A stretch of DNA of 28,711 bases from Asparagopsis taxiformis (GCA_030407315.1 JALQPE010002685.1:1-28711); one strand, 5' to 3'. Counted from the first letter of the stretch, positions 10,395 through 20,212 are shown. Notes: a model not told the origin generated them from the sequence alone. Made by a program: numbers and translations.

Positions 10395-11544
10395 TGAGGA
10401 CGTCCTCATAGAGGCTGCGCAACTCGATGAAGCCACTGTGCAATATGAGCATGCCGATCAGGAAGCTGAGGAACAACAGGAACTGAGCGGTGGACCAGGG
10501 AGCCATGACTAGATTCAAGAGCATCAGCGAAACGCTGAAACTGACGAACAGCATGAAGTACCTTCGCTCGTCGTTCACGGAGGGGGAATCGCGTTCTCAT
10601 CTTGACGACACAGTAGTAAGAAATGGAGATGGGCATGTAGTCGCCAACCGGAATGGTATTGATGTAGAACCGTCGGAAGACGTTGCGAATATGGGAGATA
10701 TCGATCAGGCGCCCGTAGAAGACCATGTAGAACCTGATGTTGATGGGGCTGTAGACGCAGCACTCGAGTGTTGTCAACGATCGTTGATGGGGTTGAATCG
10801 AATGCTGAGCGCGTTGAGGAGCATGCATATATGAAATAAAATGCCGTTGCAAGTGTTGATGGAAACGCAGATATTAATGAGAGAGTAGTTGAAATCGGTT
10901 TCGCTCAAGTGGAGGTGTTGCCTGAGAGAAGAAAGGTAACAGGAGATGTACATGGTGTTGATGCTGATCGTGTTCCGGAGGCAAACAGTGTGAATGAAGA
11001 AGATGTTGCAATTGTTGATGATGATGTCGATTGTCAAGAAGAAGGAACCGTACAAGGTAATGAAATTCTTGGTGATGAAACTGGGGCAACTAGAAGATCT
11101 AATGATGAAGAAGTATATGTAAAATGGGGAGGCGGCGATGAGGAATTAGAACACGAGAATGGTGGTCATCACGGAGGTGATGATCCATGCAATAACGATG
11201 CGGTTGTAGTGCCGCACGAAGACGTGTTAGTGTTGATGGGGAAGAGTGACACCGATGGGGCAATTGAGACAGAATCATGTTTGCATGGCGACAACGTAGT
11301 AGATAAAGATATGAGAGACAGTATGGATGAACAGGAATAAATTGTTGAACAAGACCAGGAGTCACCAAAAGGCCGGAAGAGGCGACATATGGATATGGAA
11401 AATGGGAGTGAAGAAAGGCAGAAAAATGGAAGGAATAGAAGTAGTGGGGATGAAGAAAGGGAGGGTGTGGAAGATATAGTAGAAGAAGAGGGTTTTGCTA
11501 AGGTCATTTGCGCGGCGAAAGCCTCGGCAAGATTTATCGAGTAA
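10395..11544 (+). pseudogene. Decayed acidic low-complexity coding sequence
   Basis: Asp/Glu/Val/Asn-rich reading is spread over several frames: VEDVLIEAAQLDEATVQYEH (about 10395-10500), then frame 2 (about 10600-10760; GIDVEPSEDVANMGDIDQAP), then frame 1 from about 10840 to a TAA at 11338 (EEDVAIVDDDVDCQEEG). After that TAA the same frame continues with SPKGRKRRHMDMENGSEE and ends at TAA 11542. Acidic tracts followed by a KGRKRR basic cluster suggest a nuclear protein, but no domain is recognisable. Hydrophobic antisense frames here are expected mirrors of GAT/GAA-rich sequence. The strand choice is moderately secure; function is unknown. Confidence 0.4.
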
Positions 11545-11602
11545 ATTCATGAAACGATGAGCAGAGATGATACCTACTACTAATCCGGCGCAGTTAGCGT
11601 CC

Positions 11603-11634
11603 GGTGTTTTGTACAAAACACCTCAATATTGAGG
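11603..11634. repeat. Two abutting perfect palindromes
   Basis: GGTGTTTTGTACAAAACACC (11603-11622) shares its last two bases with CCTCAATATTGAGG (11621-11634). They lie between the plus-strand acidic frame and the minus-strand EF-hand exon, where convergent transcripts would end; a terminator-like role is only a guess. Confidence 0.7.
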
Positions 11635-11675
11635 CGACAGGGCAATGAACAGAGCGCAGTAAGATACATAAAAAG

Positions 11676-11920
11676 TCACTGCTCTTCATTAATATCTATA
11701 AAAGTACTAGTCTTCCTGAAGTCTGAAACACGTTTGTAAAGGCCACGGAAATCATCGGGGCCAATATCGTCACCGGGGCGGCCAGAAAGCACGGCAAGAT
11801 CGTTCATGGCGGAGACCTCATCCATGGAGAGGTCCATTCCAAGGCCGGCTAGGCATTTATTCAACTCGAGCGGCGAAATTTGTTTCGAGCGGTCTGTGTC
11901 GATCGACGACGCTGGAGCGT
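11676..11920 (-). CDS. EF-hand (calmodulin-like) terminal exon or fragment
   Basis: The minus-strand frame reads SSIDTDRSKQISPLELNKCL and ends NEEQ-stop. IDTDRSKQISPLE fits an EF-hand loop: acidic residues at loop positions 1 and 3, Ser at 5, Ile at 8 and the required Glu at 12. A second, weaker loop follows (SGRPGDDIGPDD), giving one paired EF-hand unit. Upstream on this strand the frame meets a stop, but TATTCAG immediately before the open segment is a plausible intron 3' splice site, so this could be the last exon of a Ca2+-binding protein. No convincing 5' exon was found within 300 bp, so a captured gene fragment is equally possible. The EF-hand call is good; gene integrity is unknown. 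Confidence 0.6.
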
Positions 11921-12390
11921 CTGAATATGTATACTACAAGTTTAGAGTGCGATTAGCGGGTATGTTATGTTTTTGAAAGAATTAGATGTTGTGTTATTCA
12001 CCAAGCGAATGGGGGGATTGGTGGATTGTGTGGCAATGTTTTATGTTGGAGTGACGTGTTGAGAGTCAAGGTGGTTTAGTTGAATGCAGGGCAGGAACGG
12101 GGCGTGAAGAAGATTGCGAGATGCAACTCTTTGCATGAATGCGGCGAGTTGATATAAATTTCAATTGCTCTTCGTACAGACCGTAAATCAGCGCTTTGCT
12201 GCCACACCAAAGACGATTTAGTGCAGCGCTACACAACAGCAATCAGGCCCCATAGGACTCATCCAACAAGCGGCCCACAACTCGCAGCACCCAACCACCC
12301 GGATCCGCACCAGCGCATCGAGATTCCAATCTCACCGACCGTAGTTTCCAAACATGATATAACGTCTCCGTCTCTCGCGCCCCCTCCTCT

Positions 12391-12428
12391 CCAGATTGTC
12401 CCTGCGCCATGGCGCAGGGACAATCTGG
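12391..12428. repeat. Perfect 38-bp palindrome at the head of the TRIC-like gene
   Basis: The arm CCAGATTGTCCCTGCGCCA is followed directly by its exact inverse. An ATG lies at the centre. It may have replaced or disturbed the original start of the pseudogene downstream. Confidence 0.85.
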
Positions 12429-12539
12429 CGTTTGCAAACGTTCACGCCCGCCCGAAACGCGTCCTCCACCCCAAGCGCCACGACGCCCCCGCCTTCACCG
12501 TTCATCAACGACAGTCTCCCGCGCTTCCCCACCACCACC

Positions 12540-13206
12540 TCGCTAGGCACGCTGCGCCTGCTCGACTATCTCGGCACAGTATTCTTCGCGCACTCCGGCG
12601 GTATCCTGGCCGCGACCGGTCTGGACATGCTGGGTGCGGTGGTGTTGGGAACGATGACCGCGCTGGGCGGCGGCACGATTCGCGACGGTCTAATCATCTG
12701 CAAACGTCCGTTCCGGACCTCTGAACCGGAGTATCTCACCCAATCAATCCTGGTATCATTGGCGCCATTCACGGTCTGGCCGCGCCAATACGATGCCGAC
12801 AATACGACGCCGACGCGGCGCCGTTTGTCGCCACCGACGCGCTGGGAGTCGGCGCTTTCTGCGTCATCGGCGTACAGCTGCGCGGCCCTAGGACGGACTC
12901 CGCGCACGCTTCAACCCGCTCATCTGCGTGCTATGCGGTATGGCGACCGCGACATTTGTCGGCGCCGTTCACAACGCGCTTTATAAACGTGATGTGCATA
13001 TTCTGCATATTCATTCGGAGATTTAGGCATCAACAGCGGCTGCGGGTGCCTCCACGTATCTCTTCGTGCGCAACCTGTCGCTGCATCCCGCCGCCCGCGT
13101 CGAGGCTGGTGTAGGTGTCGCAGTGCTTGCAAGGGGCGTCACGTATTCGCGCGCCATTCGATTTCCAGTTTGGGATGACGCTACGAAAGATGCGAAACAG
13201 GAGTAG
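12540..13206 (+). pseudogene. UPF0126 / TRIC-family membrane protein, frameshifted
   Basis: Frame 3 reads LDYLGTVFFAHSGGILAATG, then GAVVLGTMTALGGGTIRDGL and SEPEYLTQS. Frame 2 continues ATDALGVGAFCVIGVQLRG. Frame 1 (12901 on) gives the second half, GMATATFVGAVHNALYKRDV, ILHIHSEI-stop-ASTAAAG, and GVGVAVLARG...RFPVW, ending at TAG 13204. This order (first GGGTxRD repeat, DALG segment, second repeat, ELYA-like motif, R(L/F)PVF end) is that of the UPF0126 family, which includes E. coli YicG/YadS and is related to trimeric intracellular cation channels. Two frame changes are visible, a TAG stands where the family has Tyr (EIY), and the second GGxxRD motif has decayed to GAVHNA. The gene is nearly full length but dead. 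High GC and transport-family membership would fit an organelle or bacterial-type protein. Confidence 0.8.
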
Positions 13207-14072
13207 CACGCGGCTCGTTTGTCGTAGATCGCGTATATTGTTTCTGTTTGTTGGCGGCTGATGCTGCCGGTGCAACATGCGATGGTTGTAGAGTATTGGT
13301 GGACATTTTGGTGCGCCGTATTTGCTCACGTTGATGCATCAAATCGTCATGACGACCGATAGGATGAGCGGCGGCGTGATGTGTGCACATGCAGCCGTAT
13401 GTACCTGTGCTGTGTTGACGGTTTCGATAGTCGTCTAGGGGCGCGTTTTTTTGGGTTTTTTGCTGTCATTCGCAATCAACAACTGTAAACAATGAATGAC
13501 GCCAACGATGCGGATACATATCGACATGAGATCAGCGTAGACTATTTCAATTTCTTTGTGTACTCTATTGTTTGTCTGGTGCATTGTGCTGAGTTGTTTA
13601 TTGGCCACATATTACCATCCTCGGCGGCGGCGGTTGTAGGCGAAGAGTGCGTAGAGAAAAGGAAACAAGGACGAAAGGCAGCGAACTTCGCTGTTTGAAA
13701 GGAGCCGACGAAGAACTTCATGATATGTTTTATGGGGTGGTACGGAGGGGTTCTCAGAAAATGTTGAGAAAGTGTGTATGGTGGAGCAGGGAGAGTTGGG
13801 CGCTATGTTGTTTGAATGAGATGTATCTACGGGGGTTGTGGTGCGGCAAACAGCGCGTACCATACTGTTTATACAATATCAGTGAACAATGATAACGCGG
13901 GTGAATGAAAGAGATGTCGTCGATGTGCGGCATCTTTGAGATGTTTTACAAGGTATTGCGTGATGGAAAAGTCAATTTTTCGCGAGTGGGCAGATTCGTG
14001 TGACGTAGGTTTCCAGCAGATTGATATTGTTGAAAAAGGCGCAAGGCGCTGCGCACCGGAGATATGGCACAC
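13207..14072. other. No assignable gene
   Basis: A 68-codon frame at 13492-13698 (plus) has one hydrophobic stretch (YFNFFVYSIVCLVHCAELF) and a basic end. It could be another membrane-protein remnant, but nothing identifies it. Other short frames look random. Confidence 0.4.
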
Positions 14073-14527
14073 ATTCCGGTGGTGTTGAGGGAGCACAGTT
14101 CGTCGGTTCTGGTGGGAGCTCTGGCTACTGTGATTTTGTGTGCATCGGTTATTGGGCCCATGGGATGATGGTACACGTGGCGGGAAACGCGTAAACATGG
14201 CACGGTGCGCGCAAAAACTCCGCGGAGTTTTTGAACGTGTGGAAGACGTTATGGAAAGTTTCTTCAAGAGAGGTGGATGAATGGGTGTTTCTTTGAAACA
14301 TGTCATGACTGAAATCAGTGGGAATGGACTGTTAAGCAATTGGCTATTTCTTGATCTCAAGCGGGCTCCTCACCCTAACAAGCGCAGTCGAGTTCTTCTT
14401 CAGCATCTACGTGCTGCTAGCGCTCCAATTTTACAGCCTCGTGGCCTATCCAAGCTGCACCGACGCCAACAACGAGCTCTTGATTGCCGGAATTATATTG
14501 GATGTCCTCGTGTCAACCGGTGTGTGA
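14073..14527 (+). pseudogene. Remnants of a polytopic membrane protein
   Basis: Frame 3 from 14073 reads IPVVLREHSSSVLVGALATV, continues ILCASVIGPMG, then a TGA, then WYTWRETRKHG: one clear membrane helix followed by a basic loop. Frame 2 from 14336 reads AIGYFLISSGLLTLTSAVEF, then FFSIYVLLALQFYSLVAYPS, and ends IILDVLVSTGV-stop at 14525: two or three more hydrophobic segments. Codon choice and hydrophobic patterning look like real protein, but no family is recognised. The frame change and internal stop indicate decay, and the link between the two parts is inferred from proximity only. Confidence 0.4.
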
Positions 14528-15220
14528 GGATAGCTAGTTGGTGAGTAATTGGGGTAATGTCACAGAGTTTGTAAAGGACTAGCAGCTCTTCGGGTGTGCA
14601 ATGACGAGAATGAGAAGCTCGGGAAAAAGGTGATGTTTTGTGGTGCAGGGACAAGAGTTGATCGGGTGCATGTTCGGCGTAGGTGATTGTAGCGTGGAGA
14701 CGTACTACTAGCAGATTTTCCAGTGCCTGACAAGAGTCAGAGTGGAGGTCTATGATGGCGGCATGAGATTGTGGAAGATTGCAAAGGAATGAAAGGGTGG
14801 TTTGATAGGATGTTCGTGCCGCATCTCTGTGGGGCTGAGCGGCGAAAGCAGCACAGTGTAGTACTTGTTCATGGCATTCATTGTCTTTATTCTCATTGAA
14901 AACTTTACTATTAACAGAACTACTACATCAACTTAACTAAATCTCAAACTCGAACTGTCGCTGTCACTGCCAACGTGCATCAAAAGTGATTCATTCCATA
15001 TGTTACAAAGATGGTTCTATTTTCCTTATGTGTGATATAAACCATGATTCCCATCCGAATACGGTCGATACGCTCTCCTATAGAACTTATCTTCCCTCGT
15101 GCTAACTTTGCTACCTACAAATATCTGAAAAGCTCCATCAAAATCACTTTAGTCGTAAACCACATACCATTCCAATATTTACCTTCACACTAACATCATG
15201 CTCCATACTTCCTCTCAAGT
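14528..15220. other. Gene-free, A/T-richer stretch
   Basis: No coding frame, RNA gene or repeat could be supported here. Confidence 0.5.
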
Positions 15221-15224
15221 CCAC

Positions 15225-15587
15225 TCCACCAGACAGTGTTGTCAACCAATGCACGGTACTACCCGCAGACAATACAATTTGCTATCTACACTACTGTCTA
15301 CAGATTTCCCCAGACAGTGCAGTAATACAATACAATGCACTGCCTCAGACAGTAAAATGTACTGTCTGCACATACTGTCTGGCGGCAACACTTCCGGACA
15401 GTAAAATTTACTGTTCTGGACAGTAAATTTTACTGTTTTTGGTACTGTCCAGATGTCGTGCCAGTTTATTGCTGCAGCAGTATTCTGAAATTTCCAGACA
15501 GTAAATTTTACTGTCTCCGCGCACTGTCTTGACCAGACAGTAATTTTTACTGTCTCAGACAGTAAATTTACTGTCTTTTTTCATTCC
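15225..15587. repeat. Right-end subterminal hairpin repeats
   Basis: About ten GACAGT / ACTGTC words are arranged as short hairpins, for example GACAGTAAATTTTACTGTC near 15495 and GACAGTAAATTTACTGTC near 15558, spaced more irregularly than in the left array. They abut the right terminal repeat and use the same words as the left end. Confidence 0.75.
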
Positions 15588-15602
15588 CAACACCGTAGTG
15601 TA
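15588..15602 (-). repeat. Right terminal inverted repeat
   Basis: CAACACCGTAGTGTA is the exact inverse of TACACTACGGTGTTG at 2-16 and 6308-6322. It ends 20 bp before the last codons of a coding-like frame that continues the ParB-fold gene, so the element lies against, or once inserted in, that gene's 3' end. Confidence 0.75.
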
Positions 15603-15621
15603 CGTTCTGTTCATAGCGAAA

Positions 15622-15886
15622 TCAGTGTTCGATGTAACCGTCTTCATCGACTTCGACTCCTTCCGGAACAGTGAGTGTAATTGTCACTTCGCGGACCCCC
15701 TTGCTTTTGACATGGCCCTCATCTGCACTGTTGTTTTCTTCCTCGTCCGAAACGTTATGGACAGATTCTTGGTTGGAGGGAGTCGCACCAGCACGTTGGT
15801 TATCTTGGGGGGACAATCTCAACGGCAGAATCGGGGGAACGGGCGGAGTCTTCGTCAACCTCATCACCGGAAGCAGTGGCTTGTTG
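15622..15886 (-). pseudogene. Coding-like tail beyond the ParB-fold gene stop
   Basis: Directly after the TAA of the ParB-fold frame, the same frame continues for about 28 codons of acidic sequence (TASGDEVDEDSARSPDS) to a second stop. A shifted frame then reads SNQESVHNVSDEEENNSADE and ends VPEGVEVDEDGYIEH-stop at 15622. It looks like a former C-terminal extension now cut off by a nonsense change and a frameshift. A very short intron is the alternative. Confidence 0.4.
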
Positions 15887-17974
15887 TTAATCGGTGGGTT
15901 TATCAACAACGGCCTGCTCTTCTTCCCCGGCGGATTGTTGTACCACAACCGGCTCTTCTTCCTCGAGGCGTGTGCTCCCCGTCGAGCGAAGTCGCTGTGA
16001 ACGGCGGCGGATGCCATGCGAAGCAGGCTCATGTTCGACATTCCGCTGCTTCTTGTGAGTGAGTCTCACATTGGCAGCAGAAGGGCGGCGTTTGCGTCGA
16101 GCCTTAGTCTTCTTCTTCAATGTCGGATTGAAAAACTCTTTCAAGTTCGTTTCCAAATCCTGTAAACGCGTGGTTCTCCGTCGCATTCGAACCTCACTGC
16201 TCCGGTCGTCCCCTCTATACATTGCAATGGCATTGGTGAGATGCCATTGCAACTCCTTCGGCTGCTTAACCGACCCAATTGCCATCTCTGTGCTCAGAAA
16301 TGACTTGCGCATAATACTCTTTGGGCGCCCATACGCAGCGTACAGAGAATTTGCTATTGCAGTCACGCGACGGACGTATGTATAGAAGTCGTTCACGTCA
16401 AAGCGTCCATCCGGACGTCCACCATGAGCAGGGTTCAAGTACTCCGAAAGACCACGCAAGACGAAGACAAAGTTTTCTTCCAGCAACTCGCGCACTATCT
16501 TGCGGTCCAGGTGCGTTATCCCAATCTCGTTGCGGCGCTCGGAATTGTTCAGCTCACGCAACACGTCGTCGAGAACAGGATGCTTCAGCGTTGCTATAGC
16601 CAAACGCGTCCACCGCCGGGCCGTGTTCGTTGAATTCATCATCCCCATGAACTGCGCCTCGAACAATGTTCGGATGACATCAGACTCACGCAAGTCGCCA
16701 GCGTTTTCCACGTTATTTGCAACAGCAATCGTACGGATGAACTGCTGGATGGACGACAAGATTCGAACCAGGGAGCGCTCCGTCAGTTGCGTCCCAGTCG
16801 TATGGTTCGACTCTGCACTCTTGTGGATGATCTCATGAGGCTGAAGATCACTGTCGTCCTTGCGGCGAAGGTAGTACACATCCAGAGGCTGAGTAACCCA
16901 GCGCAAGCGGTTTGCGTCCTGTGGCAGCTTGGTTCTGTGCATACGGGTGAGGCGAGTGAAGTCATCGGCAATGCTATGCCTAGCATTGAGACGATGCAGT
17001 CCGTCGATCACGGTCACGTTCGCATTGGCATGGAATTTGCTATTCTGGAACAGACGCGTGTCGGCGGGCAGATGCGTGTTCTGCGACCTCAGCACCGTCA
17101 CAGTGATACGCGAAGAGCTCACATACCCCACAGCCAACATATTGTTGCGCAGGTCCTCCACGTGGTCTTCTTTCACATCCCGAAGGGTCACGGCCGGTTC
17201 CACTAGCTGCCTCACCAGCACAGTCGCTCCTTCTCCGACGTAATCCGACGTCACAAACTTGGGCACCGTAATTTGCGTCCCCTGCTGCTCACGAATGCTT
17301 TCCGCCACCTCCGGTTCGTCGTCCACTTCGGTTACGTCCTGCGTAGTAGCTTCGGTGACGTTGGAGCGAGCAGGGTGCTTCGTGCCTCCACTGGAGGGTC
17401 TTGCAGAGCGAGCAGGGCGCTTCGTGCCTCCCGAAACCGGGACGGAGCGTGCTGGATGCTTCGTACCCCCCGAACCAGTGATTTCGCCTGCTGGACCGGT
17501 ACTGGGCATCCGTCCCGAGCTGGCCTGGTTCGTCGCTTCGTTGAAGTTTGACGCTGCAGCAGGGGTACGAATGTCGCTAGGGCCATCCTCCGCAGCGGAG
17601 CGCATCATCCGAGTATCCCAAGGGTAAAACGCCGCGGCGTATGCTCCACCCATCGTCTCCGGCGGTCCCTCGGCGCCATCAAACATGTACGGGAACGGGA
17701 GGTCCTTGAACTTGTCCTTAGTCGCAATGTTGCGCACGACGATATAGTCCGCCTCGTCGGTTTCCGGCAGCTTGTGGTTGTGCAGCGTGCGCGGAAGGCC
17801 AAAATCGCCACCAGCAGTGCTCACCGAAGTCGTCCCAATATGCACAGCCGCACCGTCCACGTCCGCAAACAAGTCAACATCGACGCCGCGCTTGAGTCCG
17901 CGCGACTCCGCTGACGCGCTCACTTGATCGCCGCAAACCGTTAAAAACAAACTGCTGAAATGCGTATCCGCCAT
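15887..17974 (-). CDS. ParB/sulfiredoxin-fold protein, 695 aa
   Basis: From ATG at 17974 (MADTHFSSLF; the open frame reaches 18094, but this Met is the natural start) the protein has an N-terminal region without known motifs (1-160), three spaced copies of SGGTK(H/R)PARS (168-177, 181-190, 195-204), a ParB-like domain (about 250-420), a helical region (about 430-590) and a basic tail (600-665; KKKTKARRKRRP) ending in an acidic stretch. The ParB core shows LRNNMLAVGYV at 275-285, VIDGLHRLNARHSIA at 322-336 (the DGxHR nucleotide-binding/catalytic motif) and ESNHTTGTQLTE near 388-399, where ParB has its second box. In bacteria and phages this fold binds CTP or acts as a nuclease, often beside DNA methyltransferase genes. 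The basic tail suggests nuclear targeting or DNA binding. It is transcribed away from the methyltransferase-SET gene. The biochemical role is unproven. Confidence 0.8.
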   Translation of the reverse strand: MADTHFSSLFLTVCGDQVSASAESRGLKRGVDVDLFADVDGAAVHIGTTSVSTAGGDFGLPRTLHNHKLPETDEADYIVVRNIATKDKFKDLPFPYMFDGAEGPPETMGGAYAAAFYPWDTRMMRSAAEDGPSDIRTPAAASNFNEATNQASSGRMPSTGPAGEITGSGGTKHPARSVPVSGGTKRPARSARPSSGGTKHPARSNVTEATTQDVTEVDDEPEVAESIREQQGTQITVPKFVTSDYVGEGATVLVRQLVEPAVTLRDVKEDHVEDLRNNMLAVGYVSSSRITVTVLRSQNTHLPADTRLFQNSKFHANANVTVIDGLHRLNARHSIADDFTRLTRMHRTKLPQDANRLRWVTQPLDVYYLRRKDDSDLQPHEIIHKSAESNHTTGTQLTERSLVRILSSIQQFIRTIAVANNVENAGDLRESDVIRTLFEAQFMGMMNSTNTARRWTRLAIATLKHPVLDDVLRELNNSERRNEIGITHLDRKIVRELLEENFVFVLRGLSEYLNPAHGGRPDGRFDVNDFYTYVRRVTAIANSLYAAYGRPKSIMRKSFLSTEMAIGSVKQPKELQWHLTNAIAMYRGDDRSSEVRMRRRTTRLQDLETNLKEFFNPTLKKKTKARRKRRPSAANVRLTHKKQRNVEHEPASHGIRRRSQRLRSTGSTRLEEEEPVVVQQSAGEEEQAVVDKPTD

Positions 17975-18249
17975 GGTTGTTGAGTTGGAAAGGAAAAGAT
18001 ATGGTTGACGTTGACGTATTGGAGTGATGTGGATGGTAGGTTTCACGTTGCTTGAAGAATGGTCGTGAACGCCAATCGCTGGAAATAATAACACAATACA
18101 ACCGAAATTTTGTTAGGTACACACCTATCGTGACCGCTGGAATGCAAGAGAGGCAATCGAGATGTGAGTGTCCGTTCGGAACGGGCCCGAGTCGGGCTCT
18201 CGAAACCTGACGAGGTGGCGTGAAGCAGGCAGTGTCCTTGATGTGTAAT

Positions 18250-18520
18250 GTGTTAAAATTACAGCTGTCAAGCTAGGCGGCTTTTGGGGCGGCTGCGAGC
18301 ACCCCTTTATCCGGGGAACACCCTGATTTGAGTTAAAATTTGGGCTATTCTCAAAAACATGCACATGTGAACATGTTTTTGAGATGGGGGTGTGCCGTAC
18401 GGCACAATCGACCCGCCCAAATCGATGATTTTTTACAATTTTTTGTGCCCGAAATTTTAGAATTTCTGGGCTGGCCAGCAGTGCAATCGAGCTGGACATC
18501 CACCGGACGTCCATTTCAGG
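18250..18520 (+). repeat. Three-palindrome repeat, copy 1 (outer left)
   Basis: The core CCCTGATTTGAGTTAAAATT is followed by a hairpin (CTCAAAAACATG, 10-nt loop, inverse), the palindrome GTGCCGTACGGCAC, and an A/T palindrome (GAAATTTTAGAATTTC), then GAGCTGGACATCCACCGG. It shares extra flanks with copy 4 (ATTACAGCTGTC on the outside, CGTCCATTTCA...TTGGTC on the inside) that copies 2 and 3 lack. Frames across it are repeat shadows. Confidence 0.85.
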
Positions 18521-18699
18521 TTGGTCGTGAGACAGTGAGGCGGGACCATGATGGAACAAGGACCAAGACCTGTCCCTGGCGTATTGAGCCTGAAATTGAC
18601 CCTTCGTCAGACGCCATTTAGCCTTACAGTTAGTGCCTACAGAAGCCAGTGACAACCCCACTCGGGCGGCGGCGGTGCCTGGGGCCGTTGTGGCCAAAT

Positions 18700-18871
18700 T
18701 GACACCCTGATTTGAATTAAAATTTGGGCTATTCTCAAAAACATGCACATGTGAACATGTTTTTGAGATTGGGGTGTGCCGTACGGCACTTTCGACCGCC
18801 CAAATCAAGGTTTTTTACAATATTTTTGCTGCCCGAAATTCTACAATTTCTGGGCTGGCCAGTAATGCATT
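18700..18871 (+). repeat. Three-palindrome repeat, copy 2
   Basis: It has the same order of elements as copy 1 and the same orientation (hairpin near 18734-18767, GTGCCGTACGGCAC near 18775-18788, GAAATTCTACAATTTC near 18836). It ends at the GGCCAGTAATGCAT region without the GGACATCC flank. Confidence 0.85.
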
Positions 18872-19405
18872 AGCTATCTGCTCTAAACCGATTCTAACAA
18901 GCAGAAAGAATCCTCTCCTGCATGACGATGCTCTCGAATTGAGTGCAATGCAACGGACTCCCTCCAGGAGAACGACAAAGCATCGTCTTTTTCAAGGCAT
19001 TTCCGTACAAAAAATAATCAAAAAACATATTTGACTTTAACCTAACAGCTATCGCGAGCACCGTACTCAGCTATATTTCCTCTGTAATTTCCTTCCTCCA
19101 ACCAATCAATAGCCGCTTGGTCACAGGCTTAAAAGCCTTCCACTATCTGTCCTATCCATCGAAGACCCTCGGAGGGTTCGATCCAGGCCTTGATCACCCA
19201 TGATGGGTGTGCAACCCGAGAAAACGAAAATGGAACATATTGCGACAGGGACGAGATATCATTCAATGAAAGAGAACTTCTCTTTCGTTTACTTTTTTCT
19301 AACAAGATTCTAAACGTCTACAAACCCTATGTCGTCCGTCCGTTTTCATCCCGGAGAGATGTGGATGTGAGGTAAGACGCAGTGGTGATGTTGTGTTGAT
19401 TCCCA
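18872..19405. other. Gene-free spacer
   Basis: No coding frame or RNA gene could be supported between repeat copy 2 and the glycine-rich repeats. Confidence 0.5.
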
Positions 19406-19410
19406 CAGAC

Positions 19411-19645
19411 GGAGGTGGAGGAGGTGGCTACGGAGGAAGCCTGGAGAACTTGTCCGGTACTGACATCTCACATGTTGCCATTAACGGAGGTGGTGGAGGA
19501 GGCTATGGTGCAAGCCTGGAGAACATGTGACTCACATCTCGCAGATGTCAGTACCCATGGATGAGAAGAAAAGCATGTTGAGGTGCGGTTCGGATATTCT
19601 TTCCATTAACGGAGGTGGAGGAGGCTATGGTGGAAGCCTGGAGAA
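19411..19645 (+). repeat. Three copies of a Gly-rich coding-like unit
   Basis: A unit GGAGGTGG(A/T)GGAGG(.)GGCTA, reading GGGGGGYGGSLEN or close variants, starts near 19411, 19496 and 19611. Copies 2 and 3 are preceded by CCATTAACGGA (INGG), and the spacer after copy 1 contains TGACATCTCACA. The frame stops at a TGA after the second copy. It looks like a degraded fragment of a glycine-rich repeat protein. Confidence 0.6.
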
Positions 19646-19939
19646 GAATAGAGTAGTCCTATACCCATGGATCACAAGAAGACGTTGTTGGGCTCCTTTT
19701 CGAAGCCCATTCGTCTCTTGAATAAATTTAGCACCCAAATCATATACGATTGCCGAGTTGACACCCCGTATGTCTCGTTGGTAGAAATAGCAGGGGTTCC
19801 ACCACTCAGCTGGCGGGAAGTAGTTACTGATTATATGAGATATGGCTTAGCTCCCGCCAAAACCGATAGCTCTGGGCTCAGGTTCTCCAAATGTGGTTAT
19901 ACGAATGTGTTCTGACAATGCTAGAAGACGAATATCTGC

Positions 19940-20150
19940 ATCCTGATTTGAATTAAAATTTGGGCTATTCTCAAAAACATGCACATGTGAACATGTTTTT
20001 GAGATGGGGATGTGCCGTACGGCACAATCGACCGCCGAAATCGTTGTTTTTTGCAATATTTTTTCTGCCCGAAATTGTAGAATTTCTGGTCTGGCCAGCA
20101 ATGCATCTGAGCTGGACATCCCCATGTCCAGTGGCCGTCCGGATGTCGCT
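19940..20150 (+). repeat. Three-palindrome repeat, copy 3
   Basis: It begins TCCTGATTTGAATTAAAATT and carries the same hairpin, the GTGCCGTACGGCAC palindrome, GAAATTGTAGAATTTC and GAGCTGGACATCC, in the same orientation as copies 1 and 2. It lies about 350 bp upstream of the 470-aa gene. Confidence 0.85.
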
Positions 20151-20212
20151 CACCTGGTAAGCGTGATGCACCTGTGACAACCTATGTGACTGCAGTCACA
20201 GCCGCCATGGCG

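Noticed and set aside
10345..11055. Hydrophobic minus-strand frames that look like membrane segments
   Set aside because: The opposite strand is rich in GAT, GAA and GTT codons, whose complements give Ile, Phe and Asn. The plus strand also continues the direction of the ArgJ fragment and the KGRKRR region. Kept as a minor alternative for 10345-10578, which is the most protein-like of them.
12221..12724. 167-codon frame overlapping the TRIC-like gene
   Set aside because: His/Arg/Pro-rich shadow of GC-rich sequence; the frame-3 reading has the clear family motifs.
13869..14360. 163-codon minus-strand frame
   Set aside because: No motif and low-complexity composition; plus-strand hydrophobic segments in the same stretch are more convincing.
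2..15602. Assigning the outer ends to one 15.6-kb CACTA transposon
   Set aside because: A second left end at 6308 makes pairing ambiguous, the bases flanking the ends do not give a matching duplication, and no transposase with that identity lies inside.
18125..18808. 227-codon minus-strand open frame
   Set aside because: It runs across two copies of the three-palindrome repeat; the same peptide recurs wherever the repeat is present, so the frame is repeat-derived.
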